Shown in pieces: positions 22,401 through 31,697 of a DNA stretch of 64,000 nucleotides; positions within the stretch are counted from its first letter, which is position 1, and every line of letters begins with the position of its first letter. This DNA comes from Begonia masoniana. Taxonomy: Eukaryota; Streptophyta; Magnoliopsida; Cucurbitales; Begoniaceae. Under the pieces are notes generated by a model, which was not told the DNA's origin, did not search any database, and worked only from the letters and a program-made list of their open reading frames with translations. Both the position numbers and the translations under genes were made by a program. The stretch covers positions 6,201,043-6,265,042 of the forward strand of contig CM039509.1 in NCBI GenBank assembly GCA_022432975.1. Reading direction: 5' to 3'.

Positions 22401-25400
22401 TGGAGCGAGTTGGGGGGACAAAGTAAATAATATGCATATCGTGCCAAGTACCTGCAAAATAGAAGAAAAAAGGAGACTAACAAACATATTAATCCTCAAA
22501 AAGTAGTAAATAACTCAAATAAATTAAAGGGTAAAAATCTTAATGTTTGAAGTTATTTATAAATTAGACCTTAAACTATTTTTTTAATAAAATGAACTTC
22601 CACTTTTCAATCTATAAAATCAGGTGTTTTAACTTGATTTCTAACATTTTTTTTTAACACGGTTTTGAAACTCATCAATCTCTCGATAGTGTTCAAAATC
22701 GCCAGAGAGAACTTGACAAAATTTGAAATTGGGTTAGAAAATTGCTAGAATCGTTCAAAATCGGATTAAAACACCTAATTAAATGAAAAACATAGTATAC
22801 AAGCGTTGAATTTAACAAATAAGTTGATACAGTCCAAAATACTGACAGGTGAAAAGTGGAGGTTCTGTTTGTTAAAGTCTAATATGTAAATGATCTCTAA
22901 CATTAGAGTTTAAATTGCACTTGACCCTAAAAAAAACTATAATCATCTTCGTGCTGTAAACTATAATCTTGTACACTAGCAAGTACACGAAAATTGTATC
23001 ATATGATTCTATATTAAATTAAATTTTAGTGGCTACCGATAAAGACATGAATTAATTAATAAAATTAGTGATTTAGTTCAAGTGTAGGCAACATAAAGCT
23101 CACTTGGGCTTGGTTTAAAGTTGCTTGCCTCTGAAAGTGCTCTGAATCCACGATCTCTTGAAATATTTTCACTCACCACATCTTTAAGCGAACCCAAGTC
23201 AGATGTTAACAAACCTGTGATTTCACCAACCTTAAAAATAGAAAAACGATTCAAAACAACAACATATAGAAATGGAAACAAATGAGAATAATGAAAAAAA
23301 AATTACAAATAGACAACTACTTAGGGAAAGAAATGACACGAAATTACGAAGATAAATAATTGTCCGTACATATGATTTACAAACGTGGGATCCAACAAAA
23401 CATTACAAGTTTCCCACCATGGCTACTATTTTTACTAGTAATCTTTTGAGTTTTTCTTCTTTGACAAATCAATCAATGTCCAAAATGTTCGACAAATTGC
23501 ATTTTGCATATATAGAGTTTGTGTTCTATTAGTTCAAGAAAGAACCAGTTGTTCCATAAGATGGCAACACAATTGATGAAAAGTCATTAAGACCAACATA
23601 AAGATACTTAGAACTTGAAGAAACCGCAAGTATTTTTTTTTTTTTTTTTATACAAGTAACTTTGTATTAAAAACAAAAGATTATAAAATGTCGAGAGAAG
23701 AAAACTCCACCCCAACTAATAAGCGAAAAATACTTTCCTTTCAGTTAGGAAAAAGTCATATTAAAATAATAACTATTGAATACTTAGAACTATAATCTCA
23801 CTTAACAATAAAAAAATTACATTATCTAATAAATCATTATTCAGAGACTTATTCTGAAAAATAATTTCATTTCGATAAAGCGAAGCAACTCAAAAGATAA
23901 TTAGAACTCTCAATCTCCAAAAAATTACAATTTGTTCTCTTTAACTTCAAGAAATCTCCTACTAAGAACAACTAAAATCCATATTCATTATTCTATCTTT
24001 TTCAGTTTCTTACATTCAGCTTTATCAACAACATACAATTGTAGTAACAAAAAATGTACGAACAGTATGCTCCGAAAGACTTTGCACACATTTAATGAAT
24101 TATTACTAAAAGACTTTGTTTTAATCAGTAGTTTCATGAGTAAGAGACAGGTTGAGAGTACAAAACATAAAAAATATTATGAATTCGATCCTCAGTCAGC
24201 ATATAAAGATGGAGTTACAATTTCCATACCTTGAATCTGTCATAAAACTCCACCTAAAAACAACAAAAAAAAAGAAGAAACAAAGTATTAGAACGTCAAT
24301 ATTCTATTTAACCACATAACATAGCTCATATACAAAAATATTACAGGTAAAATCAACAAATGCAAATACTGTTGATTGACTACATCTACATTAAATATAG
24401 CATAGATTTTGCTCATATTTTAGAATCTCAATTCAAATTTCCTGTTATATATTCATAAAACAAATGGGTTTGATACGTAAATAGAGAGAAATGCGGGGAT
24501 TATTCACGGAAAAATTGAAATTTGCGATAAGTGAAAGAACTAATTAGTTTCACCTTTTGAATGAGCAACCTTCCAAAAATCTGTGCCCTTAATCTGGACA
24601 TAACTTTCTCCCATATCGTGTTCATGTTTATGACAAAGATAATTGTCAATACTGGCTCCAATGCATACAAAACTCCAACCTTACTAAGTAAACTCCACAA
24701 TGGCTCTGGTCTTGCGCCTATAAGTACTTCGAAAAATCTTCCTACAAAATTATCAAAATTCAGTGATTCAAGATTGCAAAATGAAATTTATCTCGTGACT
24801 TCTAAGACGAAAAGAAATCGTCAAATGAATTGATAACTACCACTGATCCCAAAAGATTAACTTATACAATATGGTTCACCTAATCCTTATATTATTTTTC
24901 GACATTTTTTCTAATGGCCTTTACAAGTAATTTTAGTGGAGTTAAACGAGATGAGATAAGACTTCGAACTTAAAACGCATGCTTTAATGCAACAAAAAAT
25001 GAAGATAAACCTGTATCCAAATATTAAAATGTAAACAAATTAAATTTGAAAGTTCCCTCGATCCCGTGATCTCCTCTGTCAATTTCATAATTTCAGCAAT
25101 CTTTCCACAGAAACCACCAGAAATCTCCAATATCATTAAAAAGCGAATTCTTCACTCCATTTTGTAGGCAAATGATGCATAGTACAAAAAAAATGTAGAA
25201 ATTTCCTATGGAAGATGCATTAAAAGAGAATTGCCTCTTTCCTCAATATGCATGCCTAAGAGCAGTTCGGATTTTCCAACTCATTCCCAAATGCAAACGT
25301 CTCAATAAATCAGAATTCAATCATTTAGCCTTGCCAAAACGTGCCTTTGACATTTTTTTTTTTTGTAATTTTTTGTTTGGACAGTATGTCCTTAATAAAA

Positions 25401-25953
25401 ATTCTATTGCCGCAACATTTTTACTATTGTTATTAGTTCTTTCCAAGCTTTGATTTAGCCTAAGATTGAAAGTTATATATATGTACCTATTTCGTTTCTG
25501 AATAACACACTAGCCTACAATGGCGACGAAACAAGTCCAATAAAAAAAAAAGTAGTTCGAATTTTCGTACCCGAAAAGATAGGCATCGAAAGGGTGCAAG
25601 AGGTGCATCCAATGAGAGTAAGCACGCAAATCCCTATTCTCAGCTTATGCTTCATCAAAAGCCGCCATAATAGGCCCCAATGAATCACACCCAGCAACTG
25701 CGTCCTGAGAATCCGCCCCATTTACCTTCAGATCGAGCTCCCCCACAATCGGGTCCGATGCTGGCCCAGTTACGTAAGCAGAGGTTGCTACCGTCGTCTT
25801 TAATGGCTTCTTGCGTAGAGAAATGACTGAACATGGCGGAACCTGTTTTGGTTGGTGGAGAGGAGGGAGGGAGGAGAAAGCGAGTGCCCATTTGCTCTTG
25901 CGAAAGCGAGTGGGGATTGGAGGGATAGGGAGAGAGAAAACTGAAGAAGCCAT
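19459..25953 (-). CDS. ABCB26: ABC transporter B family half-transporter, ABCB26 (TAP1-like), 16 exons, one frameshift in exon 1
   Basis: Predicted chloroplast-envelope half ABC transporter; the substrate is not established. Exons (minus strand): 25571-25953, 24554-24741, 24230-24253, 23129-23230, 22361-22451, 22073-22173, 21825-21875, 21603-21731, 21396-21458, 20927-21206, 20698-20846, 20533-20622, 20197-20331, 20054-20110, 19908-19964, 19459-19695. All junction phases agree and give about 711 residues, near the ~700 of the Arabidopsis protein. Exon 1 starts with a Ser/Arg-rich plastid-targeting-like peptide ([20 protein letters not shown]). Exons 2-9 carry the transmembrane domain. ATPase motifs: Walker [10 protein letters not shown] (exon 11), Q-loop NQ/EP across exons 12-13, signature LSGGQRQ (exon 14), Walker B ILILDE (exon 15), H-loop IAHRLSTV (exon 16). 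Exon 3 is a 24-nt microexon and intron 4 starts with GC. One extra G in a GGG near 25706 shifts exon 1; without it, all phases fit. Confidence 0.93.
19770..19885. repeat. MITE fragment in ABCB26 intron 15
   Basis: Similar, in the same orientation, to the right end of the element at 22,528-22,928: shared GAAAAGTGGAGG.TCTGTTTG, then AATATGTAAATG and a CTAAATT.CACTT tail. It is one arm only, so a solo fragment or a decayed copy. Confidence 0.6.
22528..22928. mobile_element. MITE-like foldback remnant in ABCB26 intron 4
   Basis: Lies within the intron between exons 4 and 5. It begins AGGGTAAAAATC and ends GCACTTGACCCT. Internal inverted blocks include GAACTTCCACTTTTCA (about 22,592) against TGAAAAGTGGAGGTTC (about 22,851). 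Termini resemble those of the 660-bp Mutator-type MITE (GGGTAAAGTGCAA). No clear target duplication found. Confidence 0.6.
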
Positions 25954-27257
25954 GGTTGTCGAGAGATAGAGAGGTTCTTACAATTTTGATCACTATTTTT
26001 ATTCATTTAACAAAAACAAAAACCACAAGATCCTCTTTTTAGCTGCTTCGTAGTTTTTCTTTTCTTTAATTTCTTTGTTACGGGGAACGTAAAATTTAGA
26101 CTGCAATTTCATCATTTCCTAATTTTCTCTCTTCCTTCGTTCATTGCATTTGCTCAGGTGTGAGATTTTTTCTTCGGCACAGCTCTCCTGAGTGTCGTCA
26201 ATTTCTATTGTCCGGTTTTGCTGCTTATTTTCAATTTTTGCATTAAATTGCTCTGATTTGGTGTTTGCTTGTTTTGATTTCTTCGAAGATTAAATTTCTG
26301 TTTTTTTTTTCCTTGACCTGAAGTTTTGTTCGTGTCCTCTTCTAGTTTTCAGTTTCATTAGTTTTAAGTTGATATTCTGCATGTGTTTATATCACAACAC
26401 TATTATTCTTTGTCGTAATTGAGTTTCTCACTTCATTAAACAAAACAAAAACTTGGTTGATTTACTCGGTGGTTGATTTAACTGAAAAAAAGAGCTTGTA
26501 CACTTGGTTGGATGAATATCTTTTGCCATTTGTTTTGTCTATTTTTCAAATTCTTAAATTTTAATTTACTGTGTTCAAATCAATGATTGGAGAATTGTTA
26601 TCTACAGTGTATAGTAGACAACAAGACGTTGCTAATAATTTTTATTCATCTTGGCATTCTTCAAGTGAGGACTCAGTTTATTTTATTCATTAATGTAATG
26701 CTTTGTTGGTTTCAATTCTTGTTATCGTTATGTAATTTTTCATCTCGATCTGATTTCTTATTTCAATTGTTATAGCCTATAGATTTTCCAGTACGTTTCT
26801 TAGCTTTTGTCCAATCCGATAGTCTTTTTTCTCAGGAGGTAATGTGTTCATTTGTTTGTGCATGCTTGTTTTTATCAATGTATGTTTTAGTGATGTGTTT
26901 TTTTATCACATAGAATTAACATTGTATTCTAGATATAGTAATCTAATTTCGTTTTTTCGTCTTTGAATCATTGTTTAGAGTTTAGACTTAACAAGATGTT
27001 TTATATTCTAGCGATGACGGCAATCTTCTAACTATACCAACGTAACTCTTTGGGTATTTGTTTTCTACTCTTTTTTTGTAATTTCATTGTTCATTGATGA
27101 TGGTTGGACATTCTTGTAATTAATATATGTTGTTTTGCTTATTAAACAGTTAAAAAAAAAAAAGATAATGTCATCAATTTGTTCCGTACCAATTTGGTTT
27201 TTTTCTATCAATCCATTCACATCTAAACTAGCTCCTATTAGAGAATATATATAGACA
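25954..27257. other. Upstream region of the ABCB26-like gene; possible divergent untranslated sequence
   Basis: Holds the ABCB26-side promoter (no clear TATA). From about 26,130 the plus strand is T-rich with CAG/GTGTGAG and other splice-like signals at 26,154, as in the leader of a divergent gene, but no coding exon is recognisable before the repeat block starts at about 27,258. If such a gene existed it is truncated here. Confidence 0.4.
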
Positions 27258-28387
27258 GAAACAAGAAGTAAAACTTACAAAAGGAAAGATACAAGGCAAA
27301 AACTAAAAGAAACACCAGAGCAAGAGAGAAGAAGAGAGCTACTATCCAAACTTAATTTTCATAGTACAAAACCTCTAGTTATATAGAAGAGGAAAAAGCT
27401 AAATAATTGGAGTAAAACGTCATGGATGACGAAGATCACTCAATAATACAGATGGTGGCAGAGGAATCAACTTTTTCTTCTGCTGCTTTAAAAGGAGGGT
27501 CCACCATTGTTGGACTTGGACTACCTGCTTTTGTTGAACCCACCGAACGGACTGGACACCACATTCTGCTTTGATAATCAACGAGCTCTTTTTCTTGAAA
27601 AGTCATAAGATTCCTTAGAGCAATAATAAATTTATGGTTATGCTGATAAGGTCTAATCATCTACCAAGGGCGTCAAAGTATTGGACGCCTGTTACGCTTG
27701 GAAATAAGTCTAAACATTATCTCTGAATTTTTTTTTCTTTCTCCCGATTTTGCTTGATTTCAATAAGGGAGTCCCAAAAGTCTATATCAGTTAGATAATC
27801 AACTCCATCATCTTTATTTGGATCATGTGATTCTCCAGCAAAAACAGAAAAGTGACTGCTATCAGAGGCCATAGAGGAATCATTTTTATTATCCTGATCT
27901 TGATCTTTAGGCAGAGATAAAAATTGCTCTCGAATGGATTCAAGAACTTTAATTTCCAGCTGAGAAGAATTCAGATTTGGATACTGATTTTTTATCATCA
28001 ATTTGATTTGATTGGTAAAATTAGTGTCTCGGAATTAGCTATGAAATTTTTTACTGATGATTTTTGAAGTTCCTGGTACTGTTTCATGACTTGTGTCATA
28101 TTTGATAAACATTTTTCTGAATCAAACTGGGACCACCATTTTACATAAAAATTTTGTTGAAGTTCAGGGATTCCCAGATGGTCTTTGTCTAATTCTAGAT
28201 TCCATTGCTAGATCCAGTTAATCTGAAATTTTGTGCAAAATTATAGTAGATCTTGACCAATAAATACTGATTTTTGATTTGATAAAATTGGGTGACAAGC
28301 AACCCATAAAGAGAAATTTTCCTGAAAATTCTTTGGAAATAAACTTAGTTCAGGGGCATGAGATTCCCACCAATGTAAGAACCAAAG

Positions 28388-28763
28388 TGTGATGACCCGG
28401 ATGTGTAAGTATGGTACGATGGCTGCACGAATCGAAACCCGAATGGCGGTACGTCCTCCCGGGCGAACTGGAAGGTGGCGGGTCGTAAAAAGGGGGTCGT
28501 CACAATCCCACATCGCTTGGGAAAGTATGTGAAAATGAAATATATGTAAAAAGACCCTCCCAAGATAGCAAGACGCATTTTAGAACACGATTGGCAACGG
28601 ATCCCATAAGAACTCCGAAGTTAAAAGTGCTTCGGCGAGAGCAATTCCAGGTTGGGTGACCTTCTGGGAAGTTCTCGCCAAAGAAAGTCGTGAGGGGAGG
28701 ATATTGGGCTGCGGTCCAATCCCCAGAGCGGACAATATCTTGCTGGGATAAGGGGTCGTTACA
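28388..28763 (+). repeat. Cassandra LTR 1
   Basis: The 5S-like part is about 28572-28679. It keeps GGATCCCATAAGAACTCCGA, the A-box-like GAAGTTAAAAGTGCTTCGGC and the C-box-like GGTTGGGTGACCTTCTGGGA of the 5S internal pol III promoter. Confidence 0.95.
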
Positions 28764-28765
28764 AA

Positions 28766-28778
28766 TGGTATCAGAGCC
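28766..28778 (+). promoter_or_regulatory. Cassandra primer-binding site (tRNA-Met)
   Basis: TGGTATCAGAGCC, two bases after the end of LTR1. Confidence 0.93.
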
Positions 28779-28834
28779 TGTACCCAACCAAAAATGTGGC
28801 TAACGAGGACGTTGGGCCCCCAAGGGGGGGTGAT

Positions 28835-29210
28835 TGTGATGATCCGGATGTGTAAGTATGGCACAATGGCTGCACGAACCGAAACCCGGATGGCGGTACG
28901 TCTGCGCGGGCGAACCAGAAGGTGACGGGTCGTAAAAAGGGGGTCGTCACAATCCCACATCGCTTGGAGAAATATGTGAAAATGAAACATATGTAAAGAG
29001 ACCCTCCCAACATAGCAAGACGCGTTTTGGAGCACGATTGGCAACGGATCCCATAAGAACTCTGAAGTTAAAAGTGCTTCGGCGAGAGCAATTCCTTGTT
29101 GGATGACCTTCTGGGAAGTTTTCGCCAAAGAAAGTCGTGATGAGAGGATATTGGGCTGCGGTCCAATCCCCAGAGCGGACAATATCTTGCTGGGATAAGG
29201 GGTCGTTACA
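28835..29210 (+). repeat. Cassandra LTR 2
   Basis: Same length as LTR1 with scattered substitutions (for example GATGATCC against GATGACCC at the start). The 5S-like part is about 29019-29126. The LTR differences show the insertion is not very recent. Confidence 0.95.
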
Positions 29211-29577
29211 CAAAGCGGATATTTTTCTTCAGAATTTAAAATATCCGGATTAAGAGTGAAGAACCAAGAATGAGTTCTCACTAGATTCTGATAATAAAAA
29301 GAAAGTGACCAGGTGCGTGTGTAATCCGAATAATTATATTTTTGGTCATTCAACTTTAAAGTTCTTGGAGTAAATACTGACAATCCTCATTCTTGTGGGT
29401 AAATAATTCTGATAACATAACACTTTGAATGTGTTATAAGAGTTTTACTGTTTCCTTCTTCCACATAATGGTGGAATAATTAAACTGGTGAATAAAAACC
29501 AACGAATGATTTAAAATATAAACTTAGTTTTTATTTATTCATTCACGAATTAACTTACTAATTTATCCAATCATCAT

Positions 29578-29590
29578 GGCTCTGATACCA
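29578..29590 (-). promoter_or_regulatory. tRNA-Met primer site between tandem units A and B
   Basis: The minus strand reads TGGTATCAGAGCC, about 165 bases downstream of a CTATATAAC TATA box at about 29,750. Confidence 0.85.
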
Positions 29591-29803
29591 AAGAGGGGAA
29601 GAATCGATTAATCAATGAAAATTTTATAAACAAGAAGTAAAACTTACAAAAGGAAAGATACAAGGCGAAAACTAGAAGAAACACCAGAGCAAGAGAGAAG
29701 AAGAGAGCTACTATCCAAGCTTAATTTTCATACTACAAAACCTCTGTTATATAGAGGAGGGAAAAGCTAAATAATTGGAGTGAAACATCATGGATGACGA
29801 AGA

Positions 29804-30085
29804 TCACTCAATAATACAGATGGTGGCATAGGAATCAACTTTTTCTTCTGCTGCTTTAAAAGGATGGTCCACCATTGTTGGACTTGGACTACCTGCTTTT
29901 GTTGAGCCCACCGAACGAATTGGACACCACATTCTGCTTTGATAATCAACGATCTCTTTTTCTTGAGGAGTCATAAGATTCCTTAGAGCAATAATAAATT
30001 TATGGTTATGCTGATAAGGTCTAATCATCTGCCAAGGGCGTCGAAGTACTGGACGCCTGTTACGATTGGAAATAAGTCTAAACAT
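29804..30085 (-). CDS. ORF2 of tandem unit B, unknown basic protein
   Basis: 93 residues, starting at an ATG that shares its A with the TAA stop of ORF1 (TAATG at 30087-30083), an arrangement known for reinitiation or leaky translation in plant pararetroviruses. The N-terminus is basic (MFRLISNRNRRPVLRRP), followed by PYQHNHKFIIALRNLM and a C-terminal Ser/Pro-rich part. It is also present in unit A (27660-27436, start changed). I recognise no domain. The element's status as virus-derived or retrotransposon-derived is unresolved. Confidence 0.5.
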   Translation of the reverse strand: MFRLISNRNRRPVLRRPWQMIRPYQHNHKFIIALRNLMTPQEKEIVDYQSRMWCPIRSVGSTKAGSPSPTMVDHPFKAAEEKVDSYATICIIE

Positions 30086-30924
30086 TATTTCTGAATTCTT
30101 TTTTCTTTCTCTCGATTCTGCTTGATTTCAATAAGGGAGTCTCAAAGGTCTATATCAGTTGGATAATCAACTTCATCATCTTCATGTGGATCTTGTGATT
30201 CTCCAGCAAAAACAGAAAAGTGACTGCTATCAGAGGCCATAGGGGAATCATTTTTATTATCCTGATCTTGATCTTTAGGCAGAGATAAAAATTGCTCTCG
30301 AATGGATTCAAGAACTTTAATTTCCAGCTGAAAAGAATTCAGATTTGGATACTGATTTTTTATCATCAATTTAATTTGATGAATAAAGTTAGTGTCTCCG
30401 GAATTAGCTGTGAAACTTTTTACTGATGATTTTTGAAGTTCCTGGTACTGCTTCATGACTTGTGTCATATTTGATAAAAATTTTTCTGAATCAAACCGGG
30501 ACCACCATTTTACATAAAAATTTCGTTGAAGTTCAGAAATTCCCAGATGGTCTTTGTCTAATTCTAGGTTCCATTGCTAGATCCAGTTAATTTGAAATTC
30601 TGTGCAAAATCATAGTAGATCTTGACCAATAAATACTGATTTTTGATTTGATAAAATTGGGTGACAAACAACCCATAAAGGGAAAGTTTCCTTAAAATTC
30701 TTCGGAAATAAACTTAGTTCAGGGGCATGAGATTCCCACCAATGTAAGAACCAAGTTGGATACTTTTCTTCAGAATTTAAAATCTCCGGATTAAGAGTGA
30801 AGAACCAAGAATGAGTTCTCACTAGATTCTGATAATAAAAAGCAAGTGACCAGGCGCGTGCGTAATCCCAATAATTATATTTTTGGTCATTCAACTTTAA
30901 AATTCTTGGAGCAAATACTGACAA
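30085..30924 (-). pseudogene. ORF1 of tandem unit B, gag- or coat-like protein, interrupted by stops
   Basis: Begins MSVFAPRILKLNDQKYNYWD and continues with Trp-rich motifs (YPTWFLHWWESHAPEL, then FPLWVVCHPIL). It remains in one frame through 30468-30142, which ends in an acidic segment with DEDD-like runs near the C-terminus. At least two in-frame stops (near 30610-30545, one a TGG-to-TGA change relative to unit C) break it. The unit C copy keeps Trp at one of these places but has a stop elsewhere. A structural (gag/coat) role is only inferred from position after the primer site and absence of enzyme motifs. Confidence 0.55.
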
Positions 30925-31118
30925 TCCTCATTCTTGTGGGTGAATAATTCTGATAACATAACACTTTGAATGTGTTATGAGAGTTTTACTGTTTCCTTCT
31001 TCCACATAATGGTGGAATAATTAAACTGGTGAATAAAAACCAACGAATGATTTAAAATATAAGCTTAGTTTTTATTCATTCATTCACGAATTAACTTACT
31101 AATTTAGCCAATCATTAT

Positions 31119-31131
31119 GGCTCTGATACCA
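31119..31131 (-). promoter_or_regulatory. tRNA-Met primer site between tandem units B and C
   Basis: The minus strand reads TGGTATCAGAGCC. Confidence 0.85.
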
Positions 31132-31697
31132 AAGAGAGGAAGGATCGATTAATCAACGAAAATTTTATAAACAAGAAGTAAAACTTATAAAATGAAAGAT
31201 ACAAGGCGAAAACTAAAAGAAACACCAGAGCAAGAGAGAAGAAGAGAGCTATTATCCAAGCTTAATTTTCATAGTACAGAACTTCTATTATATAGAGGAA
31301 GGAAAAACTAAATAATTGGAGTGAAACGTCATGAATGACGAAGATCACTCAATAATACAGATGGTGGCAGAGGAATCAACTTTTTCTTCTGCTGCTTTAA
31401 GAGGAGGGTCCACCATTGTTGGACTTGGACTACCTGCTTTTGCTGAGCCCACCGAACGGACTGGACATCACATTCTGCTTTGATAATCAACGAGCTCTTT
31501 TTCTTGAGGAGTCATAAGATTCTTTAGAGCAATAATAAATTTATGGTTATGCTGATAAGGTCTAATCATCTGCCAAGGGCGTCGAAGTACTGGACGCCTA
31601 TTACGATTGGAAATAAGTCTAAACATTATTTCTGAATTCTTTTTTCTTTCTCCCGATTCTGCTTGATTTCAATAAGGGAGTCTCAAAGGTCTATATC

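Larger units (their letters stand above)
28388..29210 (+). mobile_element. Complete Cassandra TRIM element (5S rRNA-derived LTRs)
   Basis: LTR1 28388-28763, a 71-bp internal region, LTR2 28835-29210; both LTRs are 376 bp, begin TGTGATGA and end GTCGTTACA. The target duplication is CAAAG (28383-28387 and 29211-29215). The primer site is at 28766-28778 and a G-rich polypurine tract at 28822-28830. Each LTR embeds a 5S rRNA-like segment, the defining mark of Cassandra. It has no coding capacity and depends on another element's enzymes. Confidence 0.96.
27258..29590 (-). mobile_element. Tandem retroelement unit A (truncated, carries a Cassandra insertion)
   Basis: First of five tandem copies of a ~1.54-kb unit, read on the minus strand: primer site GGTATCAGAGCC (29590-29578), leader, first ORF (from about 29383, split by the Cassandra element at 28388-29210, continuing to about 27710), a TAATG overlap, a second ORF (to 27436), then a TATA-containing segment (CTATATAAC near 27,380). 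The left end is truncated at about 27,258, where the match to the other units stops. Family: either an endogenous pararetrovirus fragment or a gag-only LTR element; see unit B. Confidence 0.7.
29591..31131 (-). mobile_element. Tandem retroelement unit B (best-preserved copy)
   Basis: 1,541 bp from one primer site to the next. On the minus strand: primer site (31131-31119), ~200-base leader, ORF1 (about 30924-30085), TAATG overlap, ORF2 (30085-29804), TATA box near 29,750, then the next primer site (29590-29578). One promoter and one primer site per unit, head-to-tail repetition and coupled short ORFs resemble concatemers of endogenous pararetroviruses (Caulimoviridae). A non-autonomous LTR element with only a gag gene, multiplied by unequal exchange, is the main alternative. 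No reverse transcriptase is seen in any unit. Confidence 0.65.

Noticed and set aside
28572..29126. Two 5S rRNA genes
   Set aside because: The 5S-like segments sit inside paired LTRs with target duplications and a primer site and have many changes from 5S. They are Cassandra LTR parts, not rRNA genes.
28580..29383. 267-codon minus-strand ORF
   Set aside because: A chance fusion of the tandem-unit ORF1 N-terminus with antisense Cassandra LTR sequence; the junction lies at the CAAAG target duplication.
30610..30924. Functional host gene with a Trp-rich domain
   Set aside because: It is in multiple tandem copies with a primer-binding site upstream and stops downstream, so it belongs to a retroelement-like unit.
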